Positions 43,336-55,932 of a DNA stretch of 64,000 nt are shown in pieces (position 1 is the first letter of the stretch; each line of letters opens with the position of its first letter). This DNA is from Silene conica. Taxonomy: Eukaryota; Streptophyta; Magnoliopsida; Caryophyllales; Caryophyllaceae. The notes under the pieces were generated by a model. That model made no database searches, was not told where the DNA came from, and saw only the letters and a program-made list of their open reading frames with translations. A program made the translations under genes and the position numbers. The stretch lies in the NCBI GenBank assembly GCA_029255685.2, contig CM055319.2, forward strand, positions 21,918,247-21,982,246, in the 5' to 3' direction.

Positions 43336-44219
43336 TTCTCAAGAAGATTGCTCATGAAGGTTTGGTGGAGTCACTAAATAACCACCGTTTGTAAGTATTT
43401 GCCTCTTGTCTTTCATGTAGATTGCATGTTAGTTTGCATTTTTAGTTTGCATATGAGATTTGGAGTTGGTTGGTTACTTGTTTTTGACTAATTCATGAGT
43501 ATAGTCGGAGGATGATAGGCAAAATCATTGTTGGCAAACTCCATTTTTTATGCTCAAATAATTTATTTTCGAAATTGTGCACAGGTACTCTTAGCCGGGT
43601 GACCGGCTGACGGTCCCCAACCGGCTAAGAGGGCCTTGGCACATTTCTGTTTTTGATAAGTTACTTGGCAGATTTCTGATTTAGGACTATTAGCCGGTCC
43701 CAGACCGGCGGCCGGTCCACCAGCTAAGAGTCATGCCCCAAGATTCAAAAGACGAAAAACTCAAGGAAACCTGATTCTGAGCCGGTATGCCGGCAGCCGG
43801 CCAGCCGGCTAAGAATCACGTGAGCAAGTTTAGCTTTGAAGAAAAAAGAAGAGTAGAAGGCCTCCCCAGCCGGTCCGTCGGCAGGGAGTTTTTGTAAGAA
43901 GATTTGAAGAAGAAGAGAAGTGAAGAATGAAGACCGACTCTGAGCCGGTCAGACGGCTCAGAATCATGCATGAATTTCAAATTTCAAAAAAAATAAAAAA
44001 AATAAAAAAGAATCCCTAACTTTAAGCCGGTCCCATCGGCGGCCGGTGCCCAGACCGGCCCAGAGTCAGCTGTTCGCGAATTATAACATGCGTGAAACCC
44101 CTTATTTCCTCATTTCTTCTTCATTCTTTCTTATTTCCTCCTTCTCTCTTTAAATCTCATCCTACAAAACTCCCCAAATCAACCACAATCAATCCCCTTC
44201 ATCCTTCCCACCCAAAACC
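43336..44219 (+). other. Spacer between integrase and third ORF, with a second palindrome array
   Basis: Non-coding. The first 240 bp are AT-rich; from 43592 the CCGG array follows, then a T/C-rich stretch (44095-44170) and the ATG of the third ORF at 44220. Confidence 0.7.
43592..44066 (+). repeat. Second array of CCGG-rich imperfect palindromes (six units)
   Basis: Units start at about 43592, 43691, 43779, 43867, 43942 and 44024 (spacing 99, 88, 88, 75 and 82 bp). Each has AGCCGGT...CCGGC...GGCTAAGAGTCA or close variants, the same plan as the LTR array, separated by A-rich spacers. Confidence 0.8.
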
Positions 44220-45281
44220 ATGTCCGGAAACCGAGCGGCGTGGCGATCCAAATCAAGACACGATCCGGCCGTTGAGCAAGAGGTGCAAAATGTGAGGGAT
44301 AGCAGCTACATTGGTCCCGATCCGGACTTTCCACGACTCCAATTTGCCACCATTACTCAAAAAGGTAATTTCATTTACTGCAAACATCGTCCCCTTCACC
44401 CGACCGGTTCATTGATAGGGTTTCCATGAGGGAGTTAGGGATAGATAAGATTACGGAGAATTTATTTAATGGGATGGGAATAAAAACATTATATGAGACT
44501 AGACCGGCTCTTACCACTCCCCGTTTGACTTGAGAGTTTTTGAGTTCACTTGTGGTGACTAAAAACCGGAGTTTAGGAAAAGTGGTTTTCTTGGAGTTTC
44601 GTCTTATGAATAAGCGACATCGTTTGACATTAGAGGATTTTGCCTTGATATTTGGGCTAGATGGGAAATTGCGCATTCATCCTCCGGATGGTTTTGATAC
44701 GGAGGCTATTTGGACGGCGATAACCGGCTTGGTTAGTGACCGGACAAAGAAGAAGTCGGCTAATCGGGTGCATTTGGCGCCAATTTGGATTTGGCACCGC
44801 TTCATGGGGTGGACCGTCTTATCTCGGGATGAGCCACATAATTTTAGAACTGAGGAGCTTGAGATTTTGGGTTCTTACTTGATCAATTGGCCAAAGCTTA
44901 ATATTGCCCATCACATGGCTCTCCATTTGAGTCGGTTGGCTAGCCAACCCCAGCTCACCACACCGATTTGTGTGGGAGGGATGGTTACTTTGATGACCGT
45001 CTACCTTTGTCAAAGGAATTTTAATGTGGATTAATATATCCAAGGAGAAAAAATCTTATCTCGCCGGTACATGCAAGAGAGCTTGGGGAGGATAAAATGG
45101 AACCCCAATAATCGTCTACAGTATTGGCAGATTCGGGTTAACAACAAGTTCAGAAATTACCTACCTTTGCCTAACACCGAAAGGATGAAGGTAGTGCCTG
45201 GGAGTACCTCCTACCTCCTTGACATTGAGGTTGATCCAGATGAGCTCCTTGCCGATCAGCGCCCTCCCAGAGTCTATGCCC
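44220..45281 (+). pseudogene. Athila third ORF (env-like position), part 1
   Basis: Starts at ATG 44220 (MSGNRAAWRSKSRHD). A frameshift near 44400 leads into a frame with TGA at 44536 (expected Trp), then SLGKVVFLEFRLMNKRHRLT, EDFALIFGLDG, PIWIWHRFMGWTVLSRDEP and HHMALHLSRLASQPQL. TAA at 45032 follows (expected Gln), then MQESLGRIKWNP to ADQRPPRVYA. It resembles the Athila ORF1 family protein of unknown function that lies 3' of pol in Athila elements. No signal peptide or membrane helix is visible in the remaining parts. Interrupted by the copia element at 45282. Confidence 0.7.
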
Positions 45282-46316
45282 TGTAGGAAATAATTTCTTA
45301 AATTACTCATAAAAGTATTAACTTAATTAATACTGCCAAGGACTATATCAAAAACGAATTGATATTAAAACAATAGAACTGAAATAATAGGACAAGGATC
45401 ATAGAAATAACCTTTGGTCCTATATGAGATCGGCCTAAGAACAACCTAGTATAAACCCAAACTTCAAGGTAGAAGTTCTCCTTAGAATGCACCCAAGACG
45501 ACTGAGAAAGATTCCCTCAAAGCTCCTCCTAAATTACTATTAATTATTTTAGAGGATTTATTTTGGGATTAAGATGATAAACTAATCAAGGGGAATAAGA
45601 GAGGAAAAAACGTTTTCTTCTTGTCTATTCAACCTCACGGCCGAAACCCTCTATATATAGGGTTTTGGTTTGTGTTGGTATTGTACTTCAATTAGAAAAC
45701 CTCATTATAATATAATATTTTGAGTCATTTTCCTTATTCCGAACTTCCTTACAATAACATATATATTTTAATACTTTTCGGTGTACAAATTTAATTCCCG
45801 GAGAATATTAATTAATTAACTTATAATTAATTAATCCCAATTATATTATTCTATCATATACTCCCTCCGTCCCAGTGATATGTTTACACTTCCTTTATTT
45901 CCCCCTCACAAAATAAAAGAAGTGTAAACATCTCAATGAGACAGAGGTAGCATTAAAATATAATTCATAAATATAACTTTTATATATATATTTATTAGAA
46001 TTAACATTTAATTCATTTCTCCTAGTTATTATTTAATCATATTAAATGTTTATCATCTACTTAACTACATATAGCTAAGTTTAGCATTTATGTAATTATA
46101 TTAATATATAATCACATTTCTCAGTACTATCTTATAGGTGTGACCTTTAGGGATCAGCTGATTATCGCCATCATATGACAGTAACGTCAAACTTCTAGTG
46201 AGCCAATCGTTACCGATAAACGTTAATCAACTGATTAATATACTAAGTATCCCTGCGTGATCTTGTAAAAAATTTACTCAAATAATCACACATTGTGGAA
46301 GACATTTACTCCAACA
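45282..46316 (-). repeat. 3' LTR of the copia element
   Basis: On the minus strand it starts TGTTGGAGTAAATG and ends TTATTTCCTACA. Contains a TATATATA box near 45650 (minus-strand promoter candidate) and a Stowaway MITE at 45861-45950 that makes it about 96 bp longer than the other LTR. Confidence 0.95.
45861..45950. mobile_element. Stowaway MITE in the copia 3' LTR
   Basis: CTCCCTCCGTCCCAGTGA... and ...TCAATGAGACAGAGGTAG are inverted repeats, and the whole 90 bp is nearly palindromic around 'aagtgtaaaca'. Preceded by TA. It is absent at the same place in the 5' LTR (after 53840), so it inserted after the copia element. Confidence 0.85.
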
Positions 46317-46327
46317 ATCTCCCACTT
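46317..46327 (-). other. Polypurine tract of the copia element
   Basis: Minus strand AAGTGGGAGAT directly before the 3' LTR start TGTTGGAG. Confidence 0.7.
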
Positions 46328-47090
46328 GTCCTACAAGTGTGTGTGCGATTACGATTCTCATATCCATGCATTATTCTCCCACTCAATGGAAGACAAATTG
46401 CAAAGTCTTACCTTACAAGGTCGTATCTCCCAAGTAATCATATCAGGAGTGGTTTCCTCGACTAGAGAGCAACATAACTGATATGAATCATATTCGAGCA
46501 TGACCATGCGTTTAAGTTACTACTCCTCGAGTGGCCCTGAGAAATATATATAAAACCTGATAAAGGCTGTATATTTTCCTTGACTTATGACCTGCCGATG
46601 GAAACCCAACATTAAATGACCCAGTAATAGTCCGATTGGTCTCCTTTTACGGTGCGACCTAGGACAGAAACCAAAGCCACCCAAAAACTGTCTATATCGC
46701 ATGAAATAAACAATGGTCAAAAGAACCGACTTTAGGAATCACGATAGACGTCCCATCCACAACCAGGCACCTAATGTATCTTAACATTTAAGACTCTATG
46801 TTGTGGTCACTATGTCCTATGCGATATCATATACCCATATTTGTTATTGATTAGTCAGACGCTTGACTTATGGAATATTGAACCTTCCATCCTTCAACTA
46901 ACAAAATAATCACCTGAGTTATCAGCTCATATTGGTGTTTACGGACAAAAACAGACATATAAAGTAAAACAGTTCACTGTGTGGTGTTCAAAAATTGTCG
47001 TACAATCCACATGTAATACAATATAAAGAAATTTAATGATTTTATTAAGTAATAATTTGAAATGATCAAACATTAATCAAACAATGTTTA
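46328..47090 (-). other. Copia 3' untranslated region
   Basis: About 760 bp between the polyprotein stop and the polypurine tract. No recognisable ORF. Confidence 0.6.
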
Positions 47091-50000
47091 TTACAATTCT
47101 GGAACACGCTTTATCCCCATGGATGAGATGTGCCCTTCATGTTTATTATGCGGTAGTGCCTTAGTCAGCGGATTAGCAATGTTGTTATCCGTTCCAATCT
47201 TGCACAATGCTATCTCCTTTTGCTCCATGTAATCTCTTATTAGATGAGCTTTTCTGAGTACATGTCTAGATTTGTTGCTAGACTTAGGCTCCTTAGCCTG
47301 GAAGATTGCACCACTGTTATCACAATAAAGGGTGATTGGATCTTTCACACTAGGTACTACTTTTAGTCCTTGTAAGAAATAACGCATCCAAATAGCTTCC
47401 TTTGCAGCTTCGGAAGCTGCCAAGTACTCAGACTCTGTTGTAGAATCTGCTGTAACGCTCTGTTTGGAACTCTTCCAACTGACTGCTCCACCATTAAGAG
47501 TAAAGACAAAACCCGACTGAGATTTAGAATCATCACGATCGGTTTGAAAACTAGCATCTATGTAACCCTTAGCACTTAGCTCCATGTCTCCACCATATAC
47601 CAGTGCCCAATCCTTAGTCCTTCGTAAGTACTTAAGGATGTTCTTGACGGCTATCAAGTGACTTTCACCTGGATTATTTTGGTAACGGCTGACCATACTC
47701 AATGCATATGCCACGTCAGGACGTGTGCACATCATGGCATACATGATCGACCCTACTGTCGAAGCATAAGGTATCCGACTCATGCGTTCAGTTTCTTCCG
47801 GTGTTGTAGGTGATTGTTTCTTACTCAGATGCACCCCATGAACAACAGGAAGGTAACCTCTCTTGGAGTTTGTCATACTGAATCTATCAAGAATCTTATC
47901 TATATAATCTTCTTGACTCAATGCTAACATCCTTTTCGATCTATCTCTATAGATGCGGATGCCTAGAATCCTCTGTGCCTCACCCAAATCTTTCATTTTA
48001 AAATGGTTCTTTAACCATGTCTTAACCGACGAAAGCATGGGAATGTCGTTTCCAATTAGTAGTATATCATCTACATACAATACTAGGAATACAATTTTAC
48101 TCCCACTTGACTTGATATACAGACATGGTTCTTCGACACTTCGAATGAATCCGTTCTGTTTTATCACGTCATCAAAACGATGATTCCAACTCCGTGATGC
48201 TTGCTTAAGTCCATAGATGGAACGCTTGAGCTTGCACACTTTCTTAGGATGTTTAGGATCGATGAAACCCTCAGGCTGTATCATATACAGTTCTTCTTCC
48301 AAAAACCCGTTTAGGAAGGGGGTTTTCATATCCATTTGCCAGATCTCATAATCATGAAATGCGGCTATCGCTAAGATAATCCGAATAGATCTAAGCATTA
48401 CGACTGGAGCAAATATCTCATCATAGTGCAACCTGTGTACTTGAGTGAAACCTTTTGCCACCAATCGTGCTTTATAAACATCTGGTTGTCCATCTAGTGC
48501 ACGCTTTATCTTATAAAGCCATTTGCACTTTAGGGGTTTTACCTTTTCAGGCAAATCAACCAAATCCCATACTTGATTCTCTTGCATGGAATCTATTTCG
48601 GACTGCATGGTTTCGACCCATAGCTTAGAGTCGGAACATGTCATGGCTCCTTTGTAGGTAGCTGGTTCGTTACTCTCAAGGAGTAATAGGTTTTCTGCAC
48701 CACCTTCCTCAACCATACCAATGTATCGGTCTGGGGCGTGAGAAACTCGAACCGTCCTCCTAAGTTCCTATGGAATGGATACCATAACAGATGTGGAAGG
48801 AACACTTTCTTCCATCACACTACTGGTTTCTAGTTCTTGAACCTCTGACAGACCAAAAGTTCTACTACTCTGTTTGTTCGGGAGAAACTCTTTCTCTAAA
48901 AACTTCGCACTAGCCGCAACAAACACTCTTTGTTCGGTAGGTGAGTAAAAGTAGTGACTAAAAATTCCTTTGGGATAACCTACAAAGTAAGTCTTGACCG
49001 ATCGTGGGCCTAGCGTGTCTTCGTGTCTCCACTTGACATAAGCTTCACAGCCCCAAACCCGAATAAAGGACAAGTTAGGAACTTTTCCTTTCCAAATCTC
49101 ATATGGAGTCTTGTCTGCTGCTTTAGTCGGACTTCGGTTAACTATTAGAGCAGCTGATTGAAGAGAAAATCCCCATAATGAATCAGGCACAACCGTGTGA
49201 CTCATCATGGATCGAACCATATCTAATAAAGTTCGATTTCTCCGTTCGGATACACCATTTAATTGTGGTGTTCCAGGCGGAGTCAACTGCGATACAATAC
49301 CACCGTCTTTTAGGTGTTGATCAAACTCAGTCGAAAGATACTCGCCACCACGATCAGATCGAAGTGCCTTTATCTTCCTATCCAATTGGTTCTCAACCTT
49401 ATTTTGGAATTCCTTGAACTTGTCAAAGGATTCACTTTTATGTTTCATTAAATAGACATACCCGTATCTACTTAAATCATCCGTAAAAGTGATGAAATAT
49501 CTATAGCCGTCGTCTCTTGCTGTGATTGTCATAGGACCACATACATCTGTATGTATGAGTCCTAGAAGATCACTAGCTCGCATTCCAATACCTTTAAAGG
49601 AAATACGAGTCATCTTTCCGATGAGACATGATTCGCACGTACCAATTGATTCGTAATGAAATGGTGGTATTGACCAATTCTTAGTGAGTTCCTCTACGCG
49701 TTTTTCATTGTTGTGTCCCATTCGACAATGTCATAGATACGTTTGTTTTTTATCACCTGTTTTAGCCCTTTTATTATTCACATGATAAACCTCGGTGGTT
49801 TGGTCTAAAAAATATATTCTGTTTACGGAAACAGCTTTTCCATAAATCATATCGTTTAATGAAAAAGTACAACAATTGTGCTTAATATTAAAACAAAAAC
49901 CTTCTGAGTCCAAAACAGAAATAGAAATAATGTTTTTCGACAAACTAGGAACAAAATAACAATTATTTAAAAATAACTCGAAACCACTAGGTAGTTTGAG

Positions 50001-51125
50001 TACATAAGTTTCTATGGAGACAGCTGCAACCTTTGCTCCATTTCCAACACGAAGGTCAACGTCCCCTTTCTCAAGTTTGCGGACGTCCCTTAAACCCTGC
50101 AAGTGATTACACAAGTGAGAACCACAACCAGTATCAAATACCCATGTTGCTGAACTTGCATGGTTTATTTCAATCATATGAATAAATGACGGTATACCTG
50201 TGGCTGTCACTCGTCCAGCCTTGATATCCTCGAGGTACTTAGGGCAGTTCCTTTTCCAATGCCCGGACTCGTGGCAATGGTGGCACTCTCCTTCTTTCCC
50301 TTTGCTCTTAGTTTTGGCCTTTGAGTTACTGGTCTCACCAGGTCCACTCTTGGGCTTCGACTGCTTTCTTTTGAACTGAGGCTTCTTAACATTTAAGGGA
50401 GCCTTTGCCTTTCCCTTTCCCTTCCAATTAGCTTGTATGACAAGGACGTCCTTCTTAGCACTCCCACTCAAATTGAGATCCTTCTCAGCTTGCACGAGCT
50501 GAGAGTGGAGTTCATGAAGACTTTTCTTCATGTCATTCAGGTTATAATTCACCCTAAATTGGGTGAACCCATCATGAAGAGAGTGTAAGATTCGGTCTAC
50601 AATGATTGACTCCTCAATCTTGCAACCGAGAGACTCCAGAACTTCCACATTCTCAATCATCTTGAGGATGTGTGGGCTAACAGCTTGGCCCTTGGACAGT
50701 TTAGCTTCGAAGAAGCGGACTGCTGCGTCATATCTCATGATTCTCGGAGCTTGCTAGAATTCATTGGTAAGGGTGGTGAAAATCTTATTCGCACCTTGTG
50801 AAATGAAGCGGCGCTGGAAATTGCTTTCCATTGCATAAATAAGTACATTCTTAATCGCACCAGCTTCACGAACGAATTCATCATATGCAGTTCGTTGGGC
50901 TCCAGTCCTTGCAGTTGGTTCAGCCGGTACTGGCTCAACCAAATGCTTTAATTTACCGTCAGCAATGGCAGCATTCCGTAATGCTGCCTCCCAATAAGTA
51001 AAGTTACTCCCATCATTCTTAAGGAGGGAGTTCTGATTGTAGGAGACGTGGTCCATAAAAGAGCGTAACCACGACTCCCAGGTGAGGGTGGCGCTAGGGC
51101 CCGGAGTTACATTTGAATCGGTCAT
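47091..51125 (-). pseudogene. Copia gag-pol polyprotein with three nonsense codons
   Basis: A single frame from ATG 51125 (MTDSNVTPGPSATLTWESW) to the stop at 47091, broken by stops at 50754, 49731 and 48768 (contexts fit Gln, Trp and Gln originally). In the ORF starting at 50738: CCHC knuckle C152-C155-H160-C165 and protease FDTGCGSH (D202). In the ORF at 49721: integrase with CESC, D59 (LIHTDVCGPM), D123 (SDRGGEYLS) and E159 (GVSERRNRTL). In the ORF at 48716: RT with QMDMKTPFLNG (D129) and YVDDILL (D216, D217), then RNase H with TDRDDSKSQSGFVF, STTESEYLAASEA and CDNSGAIFQAKEP. All catalytic residues are kept. Lineage within copia is uncertain. Confidence 0.92.
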
Positions 51126-53249
51126 TTTAAAAGGCAGATATTAAATGATCTACAAATGAGAAACTAAATAAACATGAGAAATCAATGAATTTAAAATCTT
51201 TTTAAACAAAGATATACAACATAATATAATCGATCTCACTCAAAGAATTATATAATGTATCCCAAGACCCAAATCCCGATTTGGTGAGTTAACCCTTTAA
51301 CTGGTTCTACATTAGAACTCTTAGTCGACATATTTCTTAAATTTATCTATTAGTCCACAGTGATTTCAATAGCTTGATTGAATCATTGTGTTGAGTTCAA
51401 CTAGGTCACAACACACTACTTACCCGAGGTAGAAGAGGTCGATATGGAGATAACAACAGGTCCTATATGCCCACCGACGAACAAGGGATTCATAGTTGTT
51501 TGATCTAGAAAGGCTAAAGTCTCAATTTTATAAAGAGTGAGATCCCATCACTATTTTAAACTCATTTAAGTGAACTATTTGATATGAGTAGGAATGAGTG
51601 ATGGCAAAAAAAAACATCATATGCCAAAATGCAAAATAATCTACATGAGTCATTTTACATGCATATAGGTGGTTTGGTTTAGGCGGAACATAATGATATG
51701 CAACATTCAAGCAATAAAGATAAGAACGTAAAACATTAAATCCTAGTGTGACTTATCCTATGAAAAACAGTAAATACAACTTGGAATCCAATCACATGGA
51801 CCTTAGAAGCTTCATGGATCACCGTTCTTCATCTCGAGATGTAAATTGGAAATAGAGACCCGGATGCATCAAACTCCTCTTCTTCTTTTTCTTCTTTGTT
51901 CTAAGCTATTACAATGTGAATCCTATTTACATTTAATCTAAAATAAAGAAAAATTAAAATACAAAGCGGAGATACGAGATCTCTTAAATTACATCACTTG
52001 ATTACTTTCCACCATTACCGAAAAGTAACCAAAAACTAAAGCCACACTAGATTACATGATTATACTTGACAACAATTGTAAAAAAAATTCAACCTTCATT
52101 GAAAAACAATATCATTAACAATATACTAAAACATTCATAATGCAATATTACCCAAACCACCATTATTTTTAAAATTACATGTCACGCATGTAAACCATAA
52201 TCCAAATAAATTCCAAACAATTTTAGAATCTAGTAAGTATCATCAATTAGATATAATAAACCTTTTAAAATAAATAAATGATTAAGTAACCGAAAAATTA
52301 TCAAATAATTTTCGTTTGTTTTCTTTCTTTGCCACGACAATCACACGGTTATACCCCTTTTTTTCGAAAAAAAATTGTTAAAATTACAAAACATCTTTTA
52401 TAATTTAGTTAATATGAATATTATCTCATAATATAAATAAAAACGAAAACAAATAAAATAACCCTAAAATCCAATTTTACGGTTTTTTTAATACCCCTTT
52501 TTTTTGTTATCTTTATAAATTTGTTCTAATTATAAATCTTTATTTATAATTTAGTTAATATAAATTATCATATAATATTAATAATAACAAAAGCAACAAA
52601 TCACAAAATTTAGGGTAGGGCCGGAAAAAAACTTGCGGTCCAATATTACACGTTTTTTTTTTTTTTGTTAAAAAAAAGGCAATTACTCATATTATCAAAT
52701 AATATCATGTAAATTGACATATTCATAAGATATTATACTATTTCCTTAAATGGTATAATCAAGGTAGAAATAGATTTTGGAAACTTTACTAATTCGTGAA
52801 CTTTCTTAAAATCACTCATAGTAGCACAAAAATCATCTCATAAGTTTGTGTTATAGTTTTAATCATATTAGGTTGTTTAAAAATTTCCAAATATTGTCAT
52901 CAAGATTAACTTTTTTAATTCATGTGAACAATATCCATTTATCTTAACAATTAAAAACAAATTAATCTAATTCTAACAATATCTTGATTGAACTTTTAAT
53001 AATCATTGATCTATATCATTGTTATGAGCATCATCACATGATAATTATTTTAACAATTAAAATAACAAAATAAAAAAAAACGAAACCAAAAAAAAAAACG
53101 TGAACCAAAAAAAATTTTACTCGTGACATATCACGAAAAAAAAACAGACCGAAAAAAAAACTTATTTTTTTTTTTTTATAAACCGTGAAAAATATGTGTG
53201 CCGTGGGATTTTAATTCTCAATTAATTATCAAAACGATTTTGAACAATG
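51126..53249 (-). other. Long copia 5' leader
   Basis: About 2.1 kb of AT-rich, poly-A and poly-T rich sequence between PBS and gag. No ORF of note. It is unusually long for a copia leader and may hold older small insertions that I cannot define. Confidence 0.5.
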
Positions 53250-53261
53250 GCTCTGATACCA
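53250..53261 (-). other. Copia primer binding site (tRNA-iMet type)
   Basis: TGGTATCAGAGC on the minus strand, 2 nt after the end of the 5' LTR. Confidence 0.9.
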
Positions 53262-53263
53262 CT

Positions 53264-54202
53264 TGTAGGAAATAATTTTTAAAATTACTCATAAAAGTAT
53301 TAACTTCATTAATACTGCCAAGGATTATATCAAAAACGAATTGATATTAAAACAATAGAGCTGAAATAATAGGACAAGGATCATAGAAATAACCTTTGGT
53401 CCTATATGAGATCGGCCTAAGAACAACCTAGTATAAACCCAAACTTCAAGGAGAAGTTCTCCTTAGATTGCACCCAAGACGACTAAGAAAAATTCCCTCA
53501 AAGCTCCTCCTAAATTACTATTAATTATTTTAGAGGATTGATTTTGGGATTAAGATGATAAACTAATCAAGGGGAATAAGAGAGGAAAACGTTTTCTTCT
53601 TGTCTATTCAACCTCACGGCCAAAACCCTCTATATATAGGGTTTTGGTTTGTGTTGGTATTGTACTTCCAATTAGGAAACCTCATTATAATATAATATTC
53701 TGAGTCAGTTTCCTTATTCCGAACTTCCTTAAAATATCATATATATTTTAATACTTTTCGGTGTACAAATTTAATTCCCGGAGAATATTAATTAATTATC
53801 TTATAATTAATTAATCCCAATTATATTATTCTATCATATATTAAAATATAATTAATAAATATAACTTTTATATATATTTATTAGACTTAACATTTAATTC
53901 ATTTCTCCTAGTTATTATTTAATCATATTAAATGTTTATCATCTACTTAACTACATATAGCTAAGTTTAGCATTTATGTAATTATAATAATATATAATCA
54001 CATTTCTCAGTACTATCCTACAGGTGTGACCTTTAGGGATCAGCTGATTATCGCCATCATATGAGAGTAACGTCAAATTTCTAGTGAGCCAATCGTTACC
54101 GATAAACGTTAATCAACTAATTAATATACTAAGTATCCCTGCGTGATCTTGTAAAAGATTTACTCAAATAATCACACACTGTAGAGGACATTTACTCCAA
54201 TA
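53264..54202 (-). repeat. 5' LTR of the copia element
   Basis: 939 bp; matches 45282-46316 apart from the MITE and scattered substitutions. On the minus strand its first bases are TATTGGAG, where the 3' LTR has TGTTGGAG, so the terminal TG has decayed to TA. Confidence 0.95.
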
Positions 54203-54576
54203 TGCCCGTGATAGGGTTGGTACCGCCACATCAGACCTCCAGTTTCAGCAGCCCTCCGTCACTATGCCTCCTTTTGTGGGCGGTCCTAATTACTTCCAGG
54301 GCTCCACCTCCAGTTCCGTTCCTCCTCCTCAGCCTTCCCCATTGCATCAGAACCTGATTGATTTTATGGATCGGGTTGACTTAAACCAGAAGAAGGCAGA
54401 AGAGCTAGCTGATGAGCGCCAGAGGATAGCGGATGAGCGCCAGGATTTGGCAGACACTCGTCATCGGGACGTGTGTTATAGGCTTGACTATTTGTACCAC
54501 GATCAAGCTTATGGGACCTTCCCCAGCTATGACCAGTTCGTTCATCAGGGCTACCGTCATCCTGCCGGTGGTCATC
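54203..54576 (+). pseudogene. Athila third ORF, part 2
   Basis: Continues part 1 in phase after the copia element: PFVGGPNYFQGSTSSSVPPP, then a charged repeat (DERQRIADERQDLADTRHRD) likely to be a coiled coil, then YDQFVHQGYRHPAGGH up to the TSD copy TCATC (54572-54576). Interrupted by chromovirus copy 2. Confidence 0.75.
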
Positions 54577-55880
54577 TGTAACATTCTGTGGTTTAATTAA
54601 TGTTTAGAGTCCGCTTAGGGTGGTTGTCCACCTGAGTAGGGTTGAACTTCGGGACGAAGTTCATTTTAAGGGGGGAAGCCTATAATACCTCGAATTTTCT
54701 TTTCGATATCTACGTTTGTGATTATTGTACTTGTTGTGTCGATGGTATTTATATGTTGTAGGTATTTGTTTAAGTGGTTTTAAAGGGGCTTTGGTGATGT
54801 GTGTTCGTAAGGGGAATCGAACTCGAGACCTCATGTGTAGGTATGGGCTTCGGTTCGTGCGTGTCTTAGCAGCCCACACTTAGTTTTTTTTTTTAAATCT
54901 TTGTCAACCCTAATCATTATGCCGTTATATTAGTATAATTCTACCCTAGCTAAACTACCCTTATTCACAAATCAAACACCACACATCCCAGCCGTCACAG
55001 CAAGGCATAAACACGTAGGCTCACGGTGGTTGTAAGGCTAGCAAGAGACGATCGTTTAACTCGTAAAGTAGGTATGTGTAACACTGTTTTAAGCATCTTT
55101 CACATCTGCGGTTTGTATGTGTTTCTGGGGCGTGTATGTTGCCTGCCGACTCTGTTTCTTTTGTGTAAGGTAATCTATGGGTTGTAGGTGTAATGTCTGA
55201 CTTTCATCGTGGTCGTGTCAACCATTTTACAACACCGGTATAGGCGGTTTACATTACTCTGTCGCGGGCCTGTTTCGTTATTTTAAAAACGAGTCTGACC
55301 AGGTAAAGTTTTCGCTAGTGTCGACACCTTATTTCAGACCGTCGTTGATGGTGGTGGGAGTAAAGGAGTAGGTGGTGGTCAGATGAGTGTTGGGGTGGTT
55401 GTCAGGGTGGTTTCTGGCGGTGGTTACGGTGCCGTATAGGCTGGTTCGTCCTTGTTCTAATTTAAGTCCTTTTATTTCTTTTATACGGTGCTGGTTGTTG
55501 GGGGTGGCACCCCCGCTCACTCGGGGGAGGTCGACGCGGTGGTACCACCGTGGTTTGGTTGTCCGGTGTCAAGGGAGTATTTGGGTGTCGGTCTTGGGTG
55601 GTTGGCTGGTCTGGGTGGCTGTCGACAGGGGCTGTGAGGGAGTCTGGTCGCGTATGGGGTGGAGTCCCAGTGGGTTTGTGGGGGCTGGTTCACTTCACCG
55701 GTGGCCGGCGACCTGGTTGTCAGTGGTCGCCGGAGTTGTTAGTGGTGCTGGGTTCGTGGGTTGTTGGTGGTTGGTGGTTGTAGGGGTGTTGCGGCCGTGT
55801 TAGGAGTATAGCGAACTAGGGTTGTTGTAGGAGTCGGTTCGTGTTAGGAGTATAGTTCGTTTCTTTTGTTTTATTTCTAA

Positions 55881-55932
<52 letters not shown>

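Larger units (their letters stand above)
45282..54202 (-). mobile_element. Ty1/copia retrotransposon, TSD TGCCC
   Basis: Complete copia structure on the minus strand: 5' LTR 53264-54202, PBS 53250-53261, polyprotein 51125-47091, polypurine tract next to the 3' LTR 45282-46316. TGCCC repeats at 45277-45281 and 54203-54207. The LTRs differ at many scattered positions (more than those of chromovirus copy 1), so it is the older insertion. The polyprotein has three stops but no frameshift. The Athila third ORF is in phase across the deduced empty site. Confidence 0.95.

Noticed and set aside
44540-45034. Start of the third ORF at 44540
   Set aside because: The position is TTG, not ATG; the frame extends upstream through a TGA and a frameshift to the ATG at 44220.
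52620-53180. Poly-A and poly-T rich block that might be a LINE or SINE tail
   Set aside because: No target duplication or RT sequence found; it is part of the copia leader and cannot be assigned.
54661-54879. 72-codon minus ORF, also at 60903
   Set aside because: Present in both LTRs of chromovirus copy 2, antisense, no protein features.
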